Shown here piece by piece: positions 34,791 through 45,477 of a stretch of 64,000 nucleotides of DNA. Each line of letters begins with the position of its first letter. Within the stretch, counting starts at the first letter, position 1. The position numbers and the translations under genes are program-made. A model generated the notes under the pieces. The model searched no databases. It had not been told where the DNA came from and saw only the letters and a list, made by a program, of their open reading frames with translations. This stretch comes from Margaritifera margaritifera (Eukaryota > Mollusca > Bivalvia > Unionida > Margaritiferidae): positions 891,001 to 955,000 of the forward strand of contig JAQPZY010001579.1 of NCBI GenBank assembly GCA_029931535.1, read 5' to 3'.

Positions 34791-35503
34791 ATTTATACGT
34801 CAGACATTTTTAACCAAATAATAGTAGCTACATATGTTCAATGATGTTTTACAGCACAGCAACACAATTTAGTGCCAAGGCAATTGGAGTAAAGTGTTTA
34901 CAAACACAACGGTAGCTGACTCAGACTGATCTGATGGTAAAATTTCAAACCCAACCACTGACTCCAACCTCCGTTAGTTGTTTCTTACAACATACAGGAG
35001 AGTGCATTGGGCCTACTCTGCATCACCAAGCCTGCAGAAGGACTAATGATATTTGAGCCAAAGTGTTCATTATTAATAACAGATGAAAGTAAAAATTCTT
35101 AATCTAACTCATCCTAATTATGTCATGATGAATGATAGAAAATAATTTCCATTGTGTACTGTATTTTTCTAAGGACAAGCCCACTCTAGACGATGAGTTC
35201 ATCACCAAACTTTACTAAATTTAGGCAATTTTATCTGACAAAGCTTTGTCTAATGATAAGCCAACACCCCCATTATCATCACATTTATTGAATATATACC
35301 TATTATTGAGTTTACCCACAAGACGGCACCAAAATTGCAGAACTATGATGGTTATTTTAAATTGTGGATGCAAAGTTGAAAACAATGAGGAGTAACTTTG
35401 CTGAAAATGAGATCATAACTCATTAGGCTGCCTTTGCAGTTTACTGGCACCCAGATTGTTGATTCTAAGATTTTAAAAAATTTAAGGGATTCTTTGCCCA
35501 AAT
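34791..35503. other. ORC2 intron, no feature seen
   Basis: No recognised repeat, RNA or coding sequence. Confidence 0.5.
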
Positions 35504-37030
35504 GAAAAACGAGTTCCTTGAAGGGACTGACACTCTACTGGGTGAAAAGAATTTCCAGGAATTCAAGATAAGACCATTTTTTCCTTTTAACTGTTGAGTG
35601 TTCAAACCATCTCCGATATTCTTCAGCGATAACAAGATTTTCAAATTAGCTGTTATGGTACACATATTGGATGTCAGCTTGGCATCGTTTCATTTAGGAC
35701 AAAGTAGACATTTGAAATCTTTTGGTGAAAATCCCATATCATAATGATCATCCATGCAGAGGGAGTATTGACAACAAGATTTTTAAGACAGTTATTGTGG
35801 TAGCCATATTAGATGTATGACTGGCACCATTTTCATTTAGGACTTGGTGAAAAACCAGTCAAAATGATTATCTATTCAGGGGGAGTAGTGACAAGAAGAT
35901 TTTTAAGACAGTCGTCGTGGCAGCCATATTGGATATACGACTGGCACCATTTTCAGTTAGGACCAACTAGATATCAGAAGAAGTCTATTGGTGAAAACCC
36001 CATGCTAATACAGCCATCCATATGGAGAGGAGTAGAGATAACAATATTTTCAATATATGACTTTCCATTCAGGAGGAGTAGCAATAACAAGATTTTGAAG
36101 ATGGCTGCTGTGGTGGCCATACTGGATGTCAGATCGGCACCATTTTCATTTAAGACCAACTGGACATCATAAGAAGTCTTCTGGTGAAAAACCCACATCA
36201 ATATGACTTTCTGTTAAAGTAAAGCTGTAATAAGATTTTTAAGATGGCTGCCATGGTGGCCATATTGGATGTCAGATCGGCACCAATTTTATTTAGCACT
36301 AACTAGACATCACAAGCAGTCTTTTAGTGAAAACCCCATGTTGATATGACCATTCATTCAGGAGGAGTAGTGTGAACAAGATTTTCAAGATGGCTGTCAC
36401 GGCAGACATATTGGATGTCGTATCGGCACCATTTTCATTTAGGACCAACGAGACATAACAAGAAATCTTATAGCAAAAACCCCATGTTGATATGACCATT
36501 CATTCAGGAGGAGTAGTGATAAGATTTTCAAGATGGCCAATGTGGTGGCCATATTAGTTATCAGATCAGCACCATTTTCATATAGGACCAACTAGACATC
36601 ATAACAAGTCTTTCAGTGAAAACCCCATGTTGATATGACAATCCATTCATGAGGAGTAGCTATAACAAGATTTTCTAGATGGCTGCGATGGTGGCCATAT
36701 TGGATGTCAGATCAGCACCAGTTACATTTAGGACCAACTAGACATCATATTAAGTCTTTCAGTGAAACACCATGCTGATATGACCATCCATTCAGAAGAA
36801 GTAGCAATAACAAGATTCTCAATATGGCTGCTGTGGCAGCCGTATTGGATAGCCGAGCAGCACCATTTTCATTTAGGACCAACTAGACCAAGGGATGAAT
36901 GTATGTGTCAAGTTTCAAGGCAATCCTCCAAATAGTTTAGGAGGAGTAGCAATAACAAACGTGTGCTAACGGACAGACGGACAACAGACAATCCCATAAG
37001 CTCTTCTGGTCTATGAACAGTAGAGCTAAA
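35504..37030. repeat. Family A element, copy 2: ~125-bp tandem units with 3' hairpin
   Basis: Head cgagttccttgaagggactg, tgggtgaaaagaatttccag, as at 3284. About ten units follow: aacaagattttcaagatggc, ggtggccatattggatgtca, gatcggcaccattttcattt, aggaccaactagacatcata, agaagtctttt.gtgaaaac, catgttgatatgaccatcca, ttcaggaggagtagc. The tail has gctcttctg ... cagtagagc (36997-37023, 8 of 9 pairs) followed by taaaac. The ORFs here are repeat artefacts. Confidence 0.82.
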
Positions 37031-37484
37031 ACAGCTAGCTAATATTTAGATAATAAGCCAGGTATGAGGGCAGCCCCACGTCTCAATAAATTCCACCCTG
37101 TGATAACAGCAGGGACCAGTATACTACAATTGCCCCACCCCCAAAATGATATCCCTACTTTTCAATCTGATAAAAATCAGACCTTCAGCCTCCTCCTGTT
37201 TTTCAAAAAGCATCCTATATGGGGTGGGGTGGGAGTGGGGATCATGCTCTGGTGACCTTTTGATTTAACTATCACTTACCAATGAAATACCAGCTTTAAG
37301 AAATAAATGAACTAATCAAATTTATGCTTGTATCAATGTTCAATTTAGCTTCATATATGGTCACCTCCACGAATCTAGAACAAACAAATTAAAGTGCTGC
37401 CTAAGTTCATTGATGCTAAGTTCAGCTGAAATGAATTTATAAGGGAGCCAGAAAAGTTTTTAAAAGATTGTTTTGAGGACTTGC
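37031..37484. other. ORC2 intron, no feature seen
   Basis: Contains a G/T-rich phrase (ggggtggggtgggagtgggg near 37220). The intron starts at 37484 with the GC donor. Confidence 0.5.
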
Positions 37485-37628
37485 CTAATGAGGAGTTAAT
37501 GTGATCAACAGAGGCAAGGATGTGGATACCAGGCACCTGGCTCAGCAAACTCAGAATGTTCTGTGTCTTCTCATTCCTCAGCATACTGCCATCAATGTTG
37601 TGGATAATCAGGTAAAAATCTCTTTTTT
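37485..37628 (-). CDS. ORC2: ORC2 exon: AAA+-like core (Walker B-like strand)
   Basis: 144 bp, 2+47+1. Acceptor tatattctag before 37628. Encodes KRDFYLIIHNIDGSMLRNE, KTQNILSLLSQVPGIHIL and ASVDHINSSL, matching human LFLLIHNLDSQMLR and ASIDHLNAPL. The donor after 37485 reads gcaagt, so this is a GC-AG intron. Both the reading frame (split Val codon G|TT completed at 24841) and the AG before gcaagt support it. An hAT-like element begins 44 bp upstream of the acceptor. Confidence 0.97.
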
Positions 37629-37663
37629 CTAGAATATATAAAGGATACAAAAAGTTAAAGATG

Positions 37664-37671
37664 GTAATATT
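37664..37671. repeat. Left 8-bp target duplication of hAT-like element
   Basis: gtaatatt here against gtattatt at 39209-39216, 7 of 8 identical, the duplication length of hAT transposons. Confidence 0.7.
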
Positions 37672-39208
37672 TAGGGGTGAAACGATGAATCGATATATCG
37701 ATACTTTTTCCATATCGATACCCATATCAATACAAGAGGTGAAGAATCGATACAAAACTATATTTACCCTATACAAGTTACTCTTTGATCTTCAGCAGTC
37801 GTGAATAATTATGTCGTTTACCTTTTTATTCTTTAAATTGAGAATTCGTCTGAGACAGCCATAGCAAGCAAATGCACTCATTTCTGTCAGTAAAATAGAA
37901 AAAGTTATGACAACACCCACTTGTCTTCTACAAATTAACACAAGGTGACCAATTCACATGGTTCAACCCCAAGCCCCCAACAAACCATTCCATGCTAATT
38001 ATTTTTTTTCTTCCCATCTGCATGTTCAGCCAATGATAACATATATAAACAGAAAGAAGACATTCCAGATTTGTTTCCATCTATGATTTAAGTACTTTAC
38101 TGATCATTTAATAACCACTTTTATGTGAAGTTTATCTGTTGCATCGCATCTTGTCTACTTGGATAGAATTTGAAGGCTACACTTTCGGTGTGTCACGCAG
38201 TGAAATTTGTTACATGCAGTTCTGATTGGTGGTTATTGTTTGTTCAAGTCCAGGGTAAAACAATAACCACTAATCAGAACTGCAGCTTGCTTACTGCATG
38301 ACATTCTGGAAGTATTGGCATCCAAACTCTACCCAAACAGATACAAAGCAACAGAGAAACTTCACTCAAAAATGGCTATTAAATGATCTGTAAAGTACTT
38401 AAATCATACTTGGGGAAAAAGTTTGGATTGTCTCCTTTTACCCTAATATATGCAATCAGCGACTGAACATGCTTACAGGATAAAAAAAATTTGCACAGAA
38501 TCGACAAGGGGGCAGATTCCAAACCACACAAGTTATAGCCACCTTGTCACTTTGTAGAAGGGGAGTGGGTGTTGTCAATAATTTCCTTTTTCACTGACAG
38601 AAATAAGTGCCAGTGGCCACGGCAGTTGTTTTGCATCTGCAGGAAGTACAATGCGAAGGATTTGGTTGTTAGTCATCTCAGCTCCTACACTCGGACTTTT
38701 TCTAGATAAGATTTTCCTTGCATGAGGAAATTGCCGAGTTTTCTTCTGTTTTGAAGATAACGTTGTAATGCCTTCCAAATTTAAGTGAAGACATGAAATT
38801 GGTAATAAGATGTTTTAAAAACATTCATGCAATGCAAAACAAAGGGCATGGTGACAAGGATGAGTCCTGCATCTGATCAAATGGAGTAGCCTGAAATGGC
38901 CTAAAAGGTTGAATAAAAATCACTGACAACTAACAGATAGTCTGTTTGGATGTATTTTTTTAAAAAATCTTGTCAAAGATGAGAATGGCATATGAACAGA
39001 TGATAAGTCATTGCCTGTCTGTAATCTGCATACTGGAAATATGCCCAATATGTCAACACATAATAAAAAAGGCACCACCTACCACAGACAGACCTTATAA
39101 AGATGAAAAGACCATCAAGTTGATATGTGTATCGATAATGTAACGTATCGTAGGCTGTGTATCGAGAATCGTATCGATACATGGCAGAGGTGTATTGTTT
39201 CACCCCAA
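37672..39208. mobile_element. hAT-like element built as a large palindrome
   Basis: Left end taggggtgaaacgat and the reverse complement of the right end ttggggtgaaacaat form short inverted termini, both followed by atcgata-rich subterminal sequence (37686-37750, 39129-39182). With the 8-bp duplications this fits hAT. No transposase is present. The interior is an inverted repeat (see 37865-38625). It lies in an ORC2 intron, 44 bp from an exon. Confidence 0.85.
37865..38625. repeat. ~380-bp-arm palindrome inside the hAT-like element
   Basis: Centre near 38253 (gtggttattgttt ... aaacaataaccac). Outward matches: ttctgattggtggttattgt / acaataaccactaatcagaa, tgatttaagtactttactgatca / tgatctgtaaagtacttaaatca, gcatgttcagccaatg / cgactgaacatgc, gacaacacccact / agtgggtgttgtc, catttctgtcag / ctgacagaaata. 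A transcript through it would fold into a long double-stranded hairpin. Confidence 0.85.
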
Positions 39209-39216
39209 GTATTATT
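39209..39216. repeat. Right 8-bp target duplication of hAT-like element
   Basis: gtattatt, 7 of 8 identical to 37664-37671. Confidence 0.7.
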
Positions 39217-40043
39217 TGTAAGAATTAACACGAGAGAGGGTGGACAACTGAATATTTAATTGTTGTTAAAGAAATAAACTAGGTGTTTCTTCAAGCAAGA
39301 ATTGTCTTGTTAACCATGCATTTCCAGCCAGGCTAGCATACAAGTAAACACAGGATGGGATACTGCAGGTTTACCCCATTCCACCGAAGTTATTTGTATG
39401 CTAAGATGTAAATACAGGACAGGATACTGCAGGTTTACTCCATTCAACTGAAGTTATTTGTATTCTAAGATGTAAATACTTCCTGAAAAACTAGAAGCAA
39501 TAGCATGATAGAGCTATGGCTGCACCCTTCCCCATCTTCTGCCCCTCTAACCACTGGCTGTAAATCACAAAAGTTTTGTGAGCATAACATTGTAGCAAAT
39601 TCATGAAAGATATTTTCCATGCTGAAGACTGTGACACACAACAAATTATACATTAAGTCATTTTTCTCTCACAAATTTGTTCCAAATAAGGCACAACAGC
39701 TAAATTTGCAAAGATTTCATGATGCCAAGATACTGATTTACAACATCTAGATCACACAAAATATCTTTTTATAGCTGGGTCTTTTTGCCTTTCCCAGCCT
39801 TTTTTCATGCACATTTTATTACATAGGTAAATCTTAGTATACTTTATAAATATGGCTAACAATTTTGACATGTTCTTTAAAGTTTTACAACAACACTGAA
39901 AAACAAAATCTTTTTAATTAATATACTGAAAATATGTCCAATCCGCCATTTCTAACTGGACTGTACCAAGACTAGAAATTTTAATGTATATTAACTTGTA
40001 CAAATTTGATGTTGTACTCCAATGACTGCATATATACTCGTAC
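39217..40043. other. ORC2 intron; ~68-bp tandem duplication at 39345-39480
   Basis: The phrase acaggatgggatactgcagg, tttaccccattccaccgaag, ttatttgtatgctaagatgt occurs twice in a row. Otherwise no feature. Confidence 0.6.
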
Positions 40044-40140
40044 CTTTCTCAAACTCTTTTCGAATAAACTCGCACTGGTCTAATGGACTTTTAAAACTTC
40101 CTTCATGTTGGAGTATGTCCTCAGTGATGCCATTCAAAAT
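40044..40140 (-). CDS. ORC2: ORC2 exon: AAA+-like core, helical part
   Basis: 97 bp, 32 codons+1. Acceptor ttttcctctcag before 40140, donor gtacga after 40044. Encodes ILNGITEDILQHEGSF, KSPLDQCEFIRKEFEK, matching human VLNSITEEVLDHMGTF..LDQLDWIVNKF. The final G joins AA of the next exon to make Glu. Confidence 0.96.
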
Positions 40141-40786
40141 CTGAGAGGAAAAATAGACGACACATATATATTGTATTCAACTTCATACCTGCACTTTGCA
40201 CTTAATAAGTGAACAGCTGTGATGTCATAAGCAGTGTTCCTAACCCATGTATGTACTTACTAGAAGTGTTACTTCCCTTTATCTCTGCTTGGAACTCTCA
40301 ACTCTGAAGGTTCATTCTCTCTCCCAATAAAACACATTAAGATCCATTGTTTTGAATTATATAACCCACAAAAAAAAGTGGTTATGATACATCAGACATG
40401 CTTGATTGTAGCTATGAAGAAAATCATGATCATCTAGGCAGATTCTAGCAGCCACCTCCAGCCCACAAGGCATGCTAGCTTTATGACAAGCACTTAGGCT
40501 GTTTTTAATGCAAGTTCTGACCAAAAAGACAGGTGTGCACTTATTAAGGCAGATGCAGTATTGTGTCAAATAGGGTCTTTATCTAATTATATGTTTAAAA
40601 TTAAATGCATGTACATTTTCTTCTCACTATTATTAAAACTGTAAATGTACATATATGTATACAGATATACATTAAAATTTATATTTCCCCTCTCATGTAA
40701 TGAAAAAAGATTTTTAAAAAGACTATTGGTAAATCAGGTTTAACTATACAGCAATAATGGTTTCAGGTGTGTGACGATCTTTAGAC
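40141..40786. other. ORC2 intron, no feature seen
   Basis: No recognised repeat or coding sequence. The phrase caggtttaactata at 40736 resembles the end of the Tigger-like elements, but no partner end was found. Confidence 0.5.
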
Positions 40787-41220
40787 AGGGCTATAACAGG
40801 CCTGACAGAGTTATAATTGACCTGACAGACAGGGTTATAATTGACCTGACTGAGTTATAACAGGCCTGACAGACTGGGTTATAACAGGCCTGACAGACAG
40901 GGTTATAATTGACCTGACAGACTGAGTTATAATTTACCTGACAGACCAAGTTATAATAGGCCTGACAGACAGGGTTGTAACAGGCCTGACAGTTATTATT
41001 GACCTGACAGACAGGGTTATAATTGACCTGACAGACAGGGTTATAACAGACCTGACAGACAGGGTTATAACAGACCTGACAGACAGGGTTATAACAGACC
41101 TGACAGACAGGGCTATAACAGGCACGACAGATATGCCTATAATTAGCCCAACATACAGGGTTATAATTGGCCTGACAGGCAAGATTATAACAGACTTGAC
41201 AGACTGGGTTATAATACATC
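40787..41220. repeat. 24-bp minisatellite, about 18 copies
   Basis: Unit ggcctgacagacagggttat plus aaca, alternating with aattgacc variants. The 24-bp period gives a Cys-rich repeated-peptide ORF on the minus strand (YNPVCQVC) that should not be read as a protein. In an ORC2 intron. Confidence 0.94.
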
Positions 41221-42196
41221 TCGCAAACTATGTTTTTGTACAGATACAGGGACTTCTTACACTTTATATGATTGGCCAGTACATCCTATTACCATGTTCT
41301 ACTTAGAAAACATACCCCAAAAGGTTGCAGTATACTTACTTTTTCATTGTTATCCTATCAGTAATCAACATGTGAGGCACTGATTATGGTGAATGATTTT
41401 AATTTCCAATTAATGGGTCTGCCAAAGTGCTGGTATTGCAAGGTGACCTCTGACAGGAGGCACTCTAAAGAGAGTGTCCTGTTACCACAGCAATTGAGAA
41501 ATATAGTGACATTCAGTAGTACGGTATCAAGGTAAAAAAAAAAAAAAAAAGGTTAAATCGGGAAATGTTACATAAAGGCAAAACATTTAATACAAATTTT
41601 ACAAATTAACTTAATGAATTTCATTAAAGGTTTTGTATGCCTTAGCTGTAGTAGATCCATGAAATAATTATGATTTATGATGTTCCTATGTTATATTACA
41701 TGGCATTTGTGTAATTAACCCCAACCCCAGTAAACTTTAATCATATGCTTCATGTCTAGAAAGCACCTTTTATGAATTTGAAGGGATGACAGTGTTCATT
41801 AACTTGCCTTTAAACTACTTAACTAAGAACCCACACTGCAAATAAAGTCTTGAGTTTGACATTACACCCATAAGATCTTCATGCCAGGACACCTGTCATG
41901 TTTGGTTGAATTCTGTTAAGTGGTTTTCAAGAAGTAGTAAATAGCAACTGTGAACAGAGAATGCACGACGCAATACAATACATGATGGATGAAATACCCA
42001 TAAGCTTATTTGGCAATTGTGTGCTAACAAATAAGATCTTCACAAGAGAATGCTCTTTGCTAAATCTGACTGAAACTGGTGAGCTCAAAATTTTAAGACA
42101 AAATGTGAAGATTGCAGATGATGATGCCATACTTGTTGTATCTTACTATCTGTTGAAGCTGGCAAGAGAAAAATCTGTTCAAATCAATAAACCTAC
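41221..42196. other. ORC2 intron; family D fragment near 41870-41960
   Basis: Contains an A run of 18 at about 41535 and a single family D unit (gatcttcatgccagga, gttaagtggttttcaagaag). The 87-codon plus ORF at 41961 resembles nothing known to me. Confidence 0.5.
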
Positions 42197-42329
42197 ATGT
42201 TTTGTAGTAAGACTTGGAAAATAGCCATTTATGACAAGACCTGAGAAGTCTTTCAGGTAGCTCTGTTGGAAATCCTCCAGCAAATTTCTCTTTGACCCCA
42301 GTCCATATAGCAGGATGTTGAAACCATGA
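42197..42329 (-). CDS. ORC2: ORC2 exon: start of the AAA+-like domain
   Basis: 133 bp, 1+44 codons. Acceptor tctttttgtgcag before 42329, donor gtaggt after 42197. Encodes [38 protein letters not shown] and SLTTKH, matching human [20 protein letters not shown]...[20 protein letters not shown] is the Walker A-like loop of the ORC2 AAA+-like fold, which in this subunit is not a normal ATPase site. Confidence 0.98.
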
Positions 42330-42539
42330 CTGCACAAAAAGAAAAAAACAATTAAGTATAGCACAAAATTTTCCACAAGAGGTATTTCCCAATTACTTGA
42401 GAGTTTCCTGCTGTCTGCCATATTAAAGACCAACTTCATTATTGTAAGCCTAAAGTTATAAGTGATGGGTATATCACAAATGGCCCTGTTCACTACAATT
42501 TGCTATGTAGTCTTAAACAGATGAACTTGTGGGGGGGGG

Positions 42540-42890
42540 GGGGGCCAAAGTCAGGAGAAGATGGGCATTCAGGGACCATGACACATCTAAATGATGATGT
42601 GGAATGCTTTAAATTCTACTCCTTCAGGGACTCATCAATACAAGCAACATCCCATGTAAAGATATGAAATTATCATCAATGGCCAAAACTGTGTCAAAAA
42701 TGGAGTGGACAATACAAAACCCATAAAAGACAAATCTAGGTCTATGAAACAATGTCCACACCAAACTGCATTAGGATATGTTAAATGGACTCGGGCTGTG
42801 CTGATTACAAGCAACATCCCATGTAAAATATAAGGTTGACTGACAAGGGCCATTACTCTGTCCAAAATGGTGTATGAGACAATGTTCAAG
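42540..42890. repeat. Dispersed repeat related to 26340-26570 and 27438-28170
   Basis: A G run of about 14 at 42530-42543 precedes phrases shared with those regions: gggcattcagggaccatg, ctcatcaatacaagcaacat, cccatgtaaagatatgaaat, caaaaatggagtggacaa, gtctatgaaacaatgtccac. Confidence 0.65.
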
Positions 42891-42945
42891 TGGTAGAGCA
42901 CCCGTCTATAGTTAGGGAGGTCCCAGGTATGAGATCACACAATAC
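42887..42945 (+). repeat. Possible tRNA-like SINE head fragment
   Basis: caagtggtagagcacccgtc resembles a tRNA A box, and gggaggtcccaggtatgag follows at the usual distance with a poor B box. Too short and degraded for a tRNA gene. Confidence 0.4.
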
Positions 42946-42949
42946 AGGC

Positions 42950-44005
42950 CTGTCATACTTGAAAAGAATTTTATAAGTTTTTCCACTTTTAAATAATGGT
43001 AGCCATATCTGACGATAGATTGGCATTTTTTTTTTAATAGCTGAAAGACCTTTATGCCTGGATGCTTTGTCATTTTTGGTTATTCCATGTTCAACAGTTT
43101 CTGAGAAAAAGTGGTTTGTAGTTATTTTTAGCATGGTGGTCATAACTTATGACAGACTGGTATTATTTCTATGAATTTAAAAGGTTTTCCATAAAATTTA
43201 ACCAAATTCATTTTAGCAGTTTGTGACAAGTAATTTGAAGTTTTTTTTCTATTTATCTTTAGTAACATTGACCATGTCTGATGATGGATTAAAATTACTT
43301 GTATAAAACCAAATTCATATGCTAGCTGCTTTCTATCAAATCTGGTCAAATTCTGTTCAGCAGTTCTTGACGAGTCAATTAAAGCTTTTTGCAACTGTTA
43401 CTAATGGTGGCCATATTTGATCATGGATCAATATGATTTGTGAAGAACTGAAAGACCCCTTCATGCCAGGATGCTATCAAATTTTGTCAAATTCTGTTTA
43501 GCCATTTTTGTTAAGGCATTTAAAGGTTTTTCTATATAAGTAACAGCAGCCACATTTGATGGTGGATCAACATCATTTACACAAACCTGAAAGGCCTTCA
43601 TGCCAGGATGCTGTCAAATTTGGCTCATTTTGGTTCAGTTGTTTTTTGAGAAGTCATGCCAGCCATATCTGATGTCAGATCAACATCATGTATAAAAAAA
43701 CTGAAAGGTCTGCATGTCAGGATGCTTTCTATCAAATTTGGTAAAATTCTGTTCAGCAGTCTTTTATTAGAAGTAGTTTGTTTTGTTTTTTAAAGTAAGG
43801 GCAGCCATATTTTTATGGCAGATTGGCATCATTTATATGAACTCGAAAGGCCTTCATATCAGGATGTTCTCTGCCAACTTTAATTGAAATTGGTCCAGAA
43901 GTTTTTTTTTATAGAAAAAGCTGAAAACAGCAAATGTTGCACGGCTGATGCACAATGAAGGCAGAGCCATTCCATAAGTTCACCTGGTCATACAGTCAGG
44001 TGTGC
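42950..44005. repeat. Family D dispersed element, seven to eight ~130-bp units
   Basis: Units share gaaagacctttatgccagga, tgctttctatcaaatttggt, aaattctgttcagcagttttt, gagaagtcattt, aaggtttttctat, ggtagccatatctgatg, gatcaacatcatttatac. Tail: aagttcacctggtcatacagtcaggtgtgctaaa, a decayed terminal hairpin plus ctaaa. Confidence 0.78.
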
Positions 44006-45477
44006 TAAATAGTGGGATTGGGAACTATTTTTACATAGCAGAACATGGATTCAAAGGAGTACTATGTCTTCTACGTACTATATTGATGATTTAGACATCA
44101 TGTACATGGCTTTCAAACATGGCATCCCCAAAGCAACAGTAACCTTCATCCTGCCATCTGGAATTTAGACGAGACAATAACAACAATTTAAGTGATGTAT
44201 GAGATAAAAAGGTACTAATCTAGATTTGTATTTGTACAATACATATGCCACATTGTGCAACACATATGCCACATTGTACACCACATGACATCAATTGCTG
44301 CTAAAAGGTCTAGGTCCAAAACAAAAATCAAAATTAAACTAAAATGTGTTTAAATGACACTGATGCCCCTCCCATTGCCTAAATGAGTGGTACAAGTAGA
44401 AAAGCTCTATAATGCTGGCATCAGATATGTATGTACATGCCAAACTACACTAAAAATGGAAAACAAAGAAACAGGTATAACTCTTCAAAATCATCAGAGC
44501 CTGACCACTCCACTGAACATGCTAGCTTAATGCCAACAATGTCTGCTAAGTTTCAGGGCCATTCATCAAAACTATGGGCCTAGTAATGCTTCAATGTTTA
44601 CCAAAATTTCTAAATGTGTACATGGTTTACAATAACCAAAACAAAGCCGTTTAATCGAAATGATTAGAAACTCAACCTTTCCTCTATCTACCAGTTAGGC
44701 TTACTGAGCAGCTGACAGTTATTATCATGTGCATGCTGTACCTTGCTCAATTTGCGATTGTTTCATTTGATGTATGTCTTTAACCTCTCGTGTCTTTGTT
44801 GACTATATATGACAGTTTCAGTAAAACATCTCTAGGATCATCATGATATTGTTTGCTTCTGATACATACATGTGACAACAACAAAAAAAATGATAATGCA
44901 AGCATATGTACTGCCTGGACATGCACATGGGATTCTTTTGTAGGATCTACAATAAATAAGAAACTATCTAATGATCTAAAAACTCGAAATGGTGTTTGTC
45001 TAAAATAGAATGTTGCTATGTTGTTCAAAGGTAAATAATGTAGGTTAAAGAAATTTTACCAGCATTATCAGTAAATAAACATGACATGTCATGTTGTAAA
45101 ATGTGCAATACAACCAATTCTCATCAACTTCTGCTTAGAGACAAGTTGCAAACACAAAAAATTATAATATAGGGTGTAAATATTTGACACGAAAAATGGG
45201 CATAACTCTGACAAAATGCATTACAGCATGACGAGGACAATATGCGTATGTCCATGTTATTATCATATATAGTATAAACCTTTAACACCAAATAGGAGCA
45301 TAACTCTGGACAAGAATATCAGAGTGAAATGACAGAACGAGTGTGTATTGACCTAATGTCCATAATGTCTGACAAGTTTCAGGGCATTTAATGAAAAGCC
45401 GTGGGACTAAATTGCACTCATAAGAATTAACATACATATAAACCTTTAATGCCATAATGGGACATTATTCTAAAACA
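44006..45477. repeat. Mixed intron with a third unit family (gggcataactctg / aagtttcagggc)
   Basis: Phrases aatgggcataactctgaca, ggagcataactctggacaag and aggtataactcttcaaaatc, each followed at about 80-110 bp by gtctgacaagtttcagggc or a variant (44545, 45372), mark diverged units at about 44430-44600 and 45180-45420. The rest is unassigned. Confidence 0.6.

Noticed and set aside
40791..41219. Cysteine-rich repeat peptide (YNPVCQVC)
   Set aside because: 24-bp minisatellite inside an ORC2 intron; no sign of a secreted or metal-binding protein.
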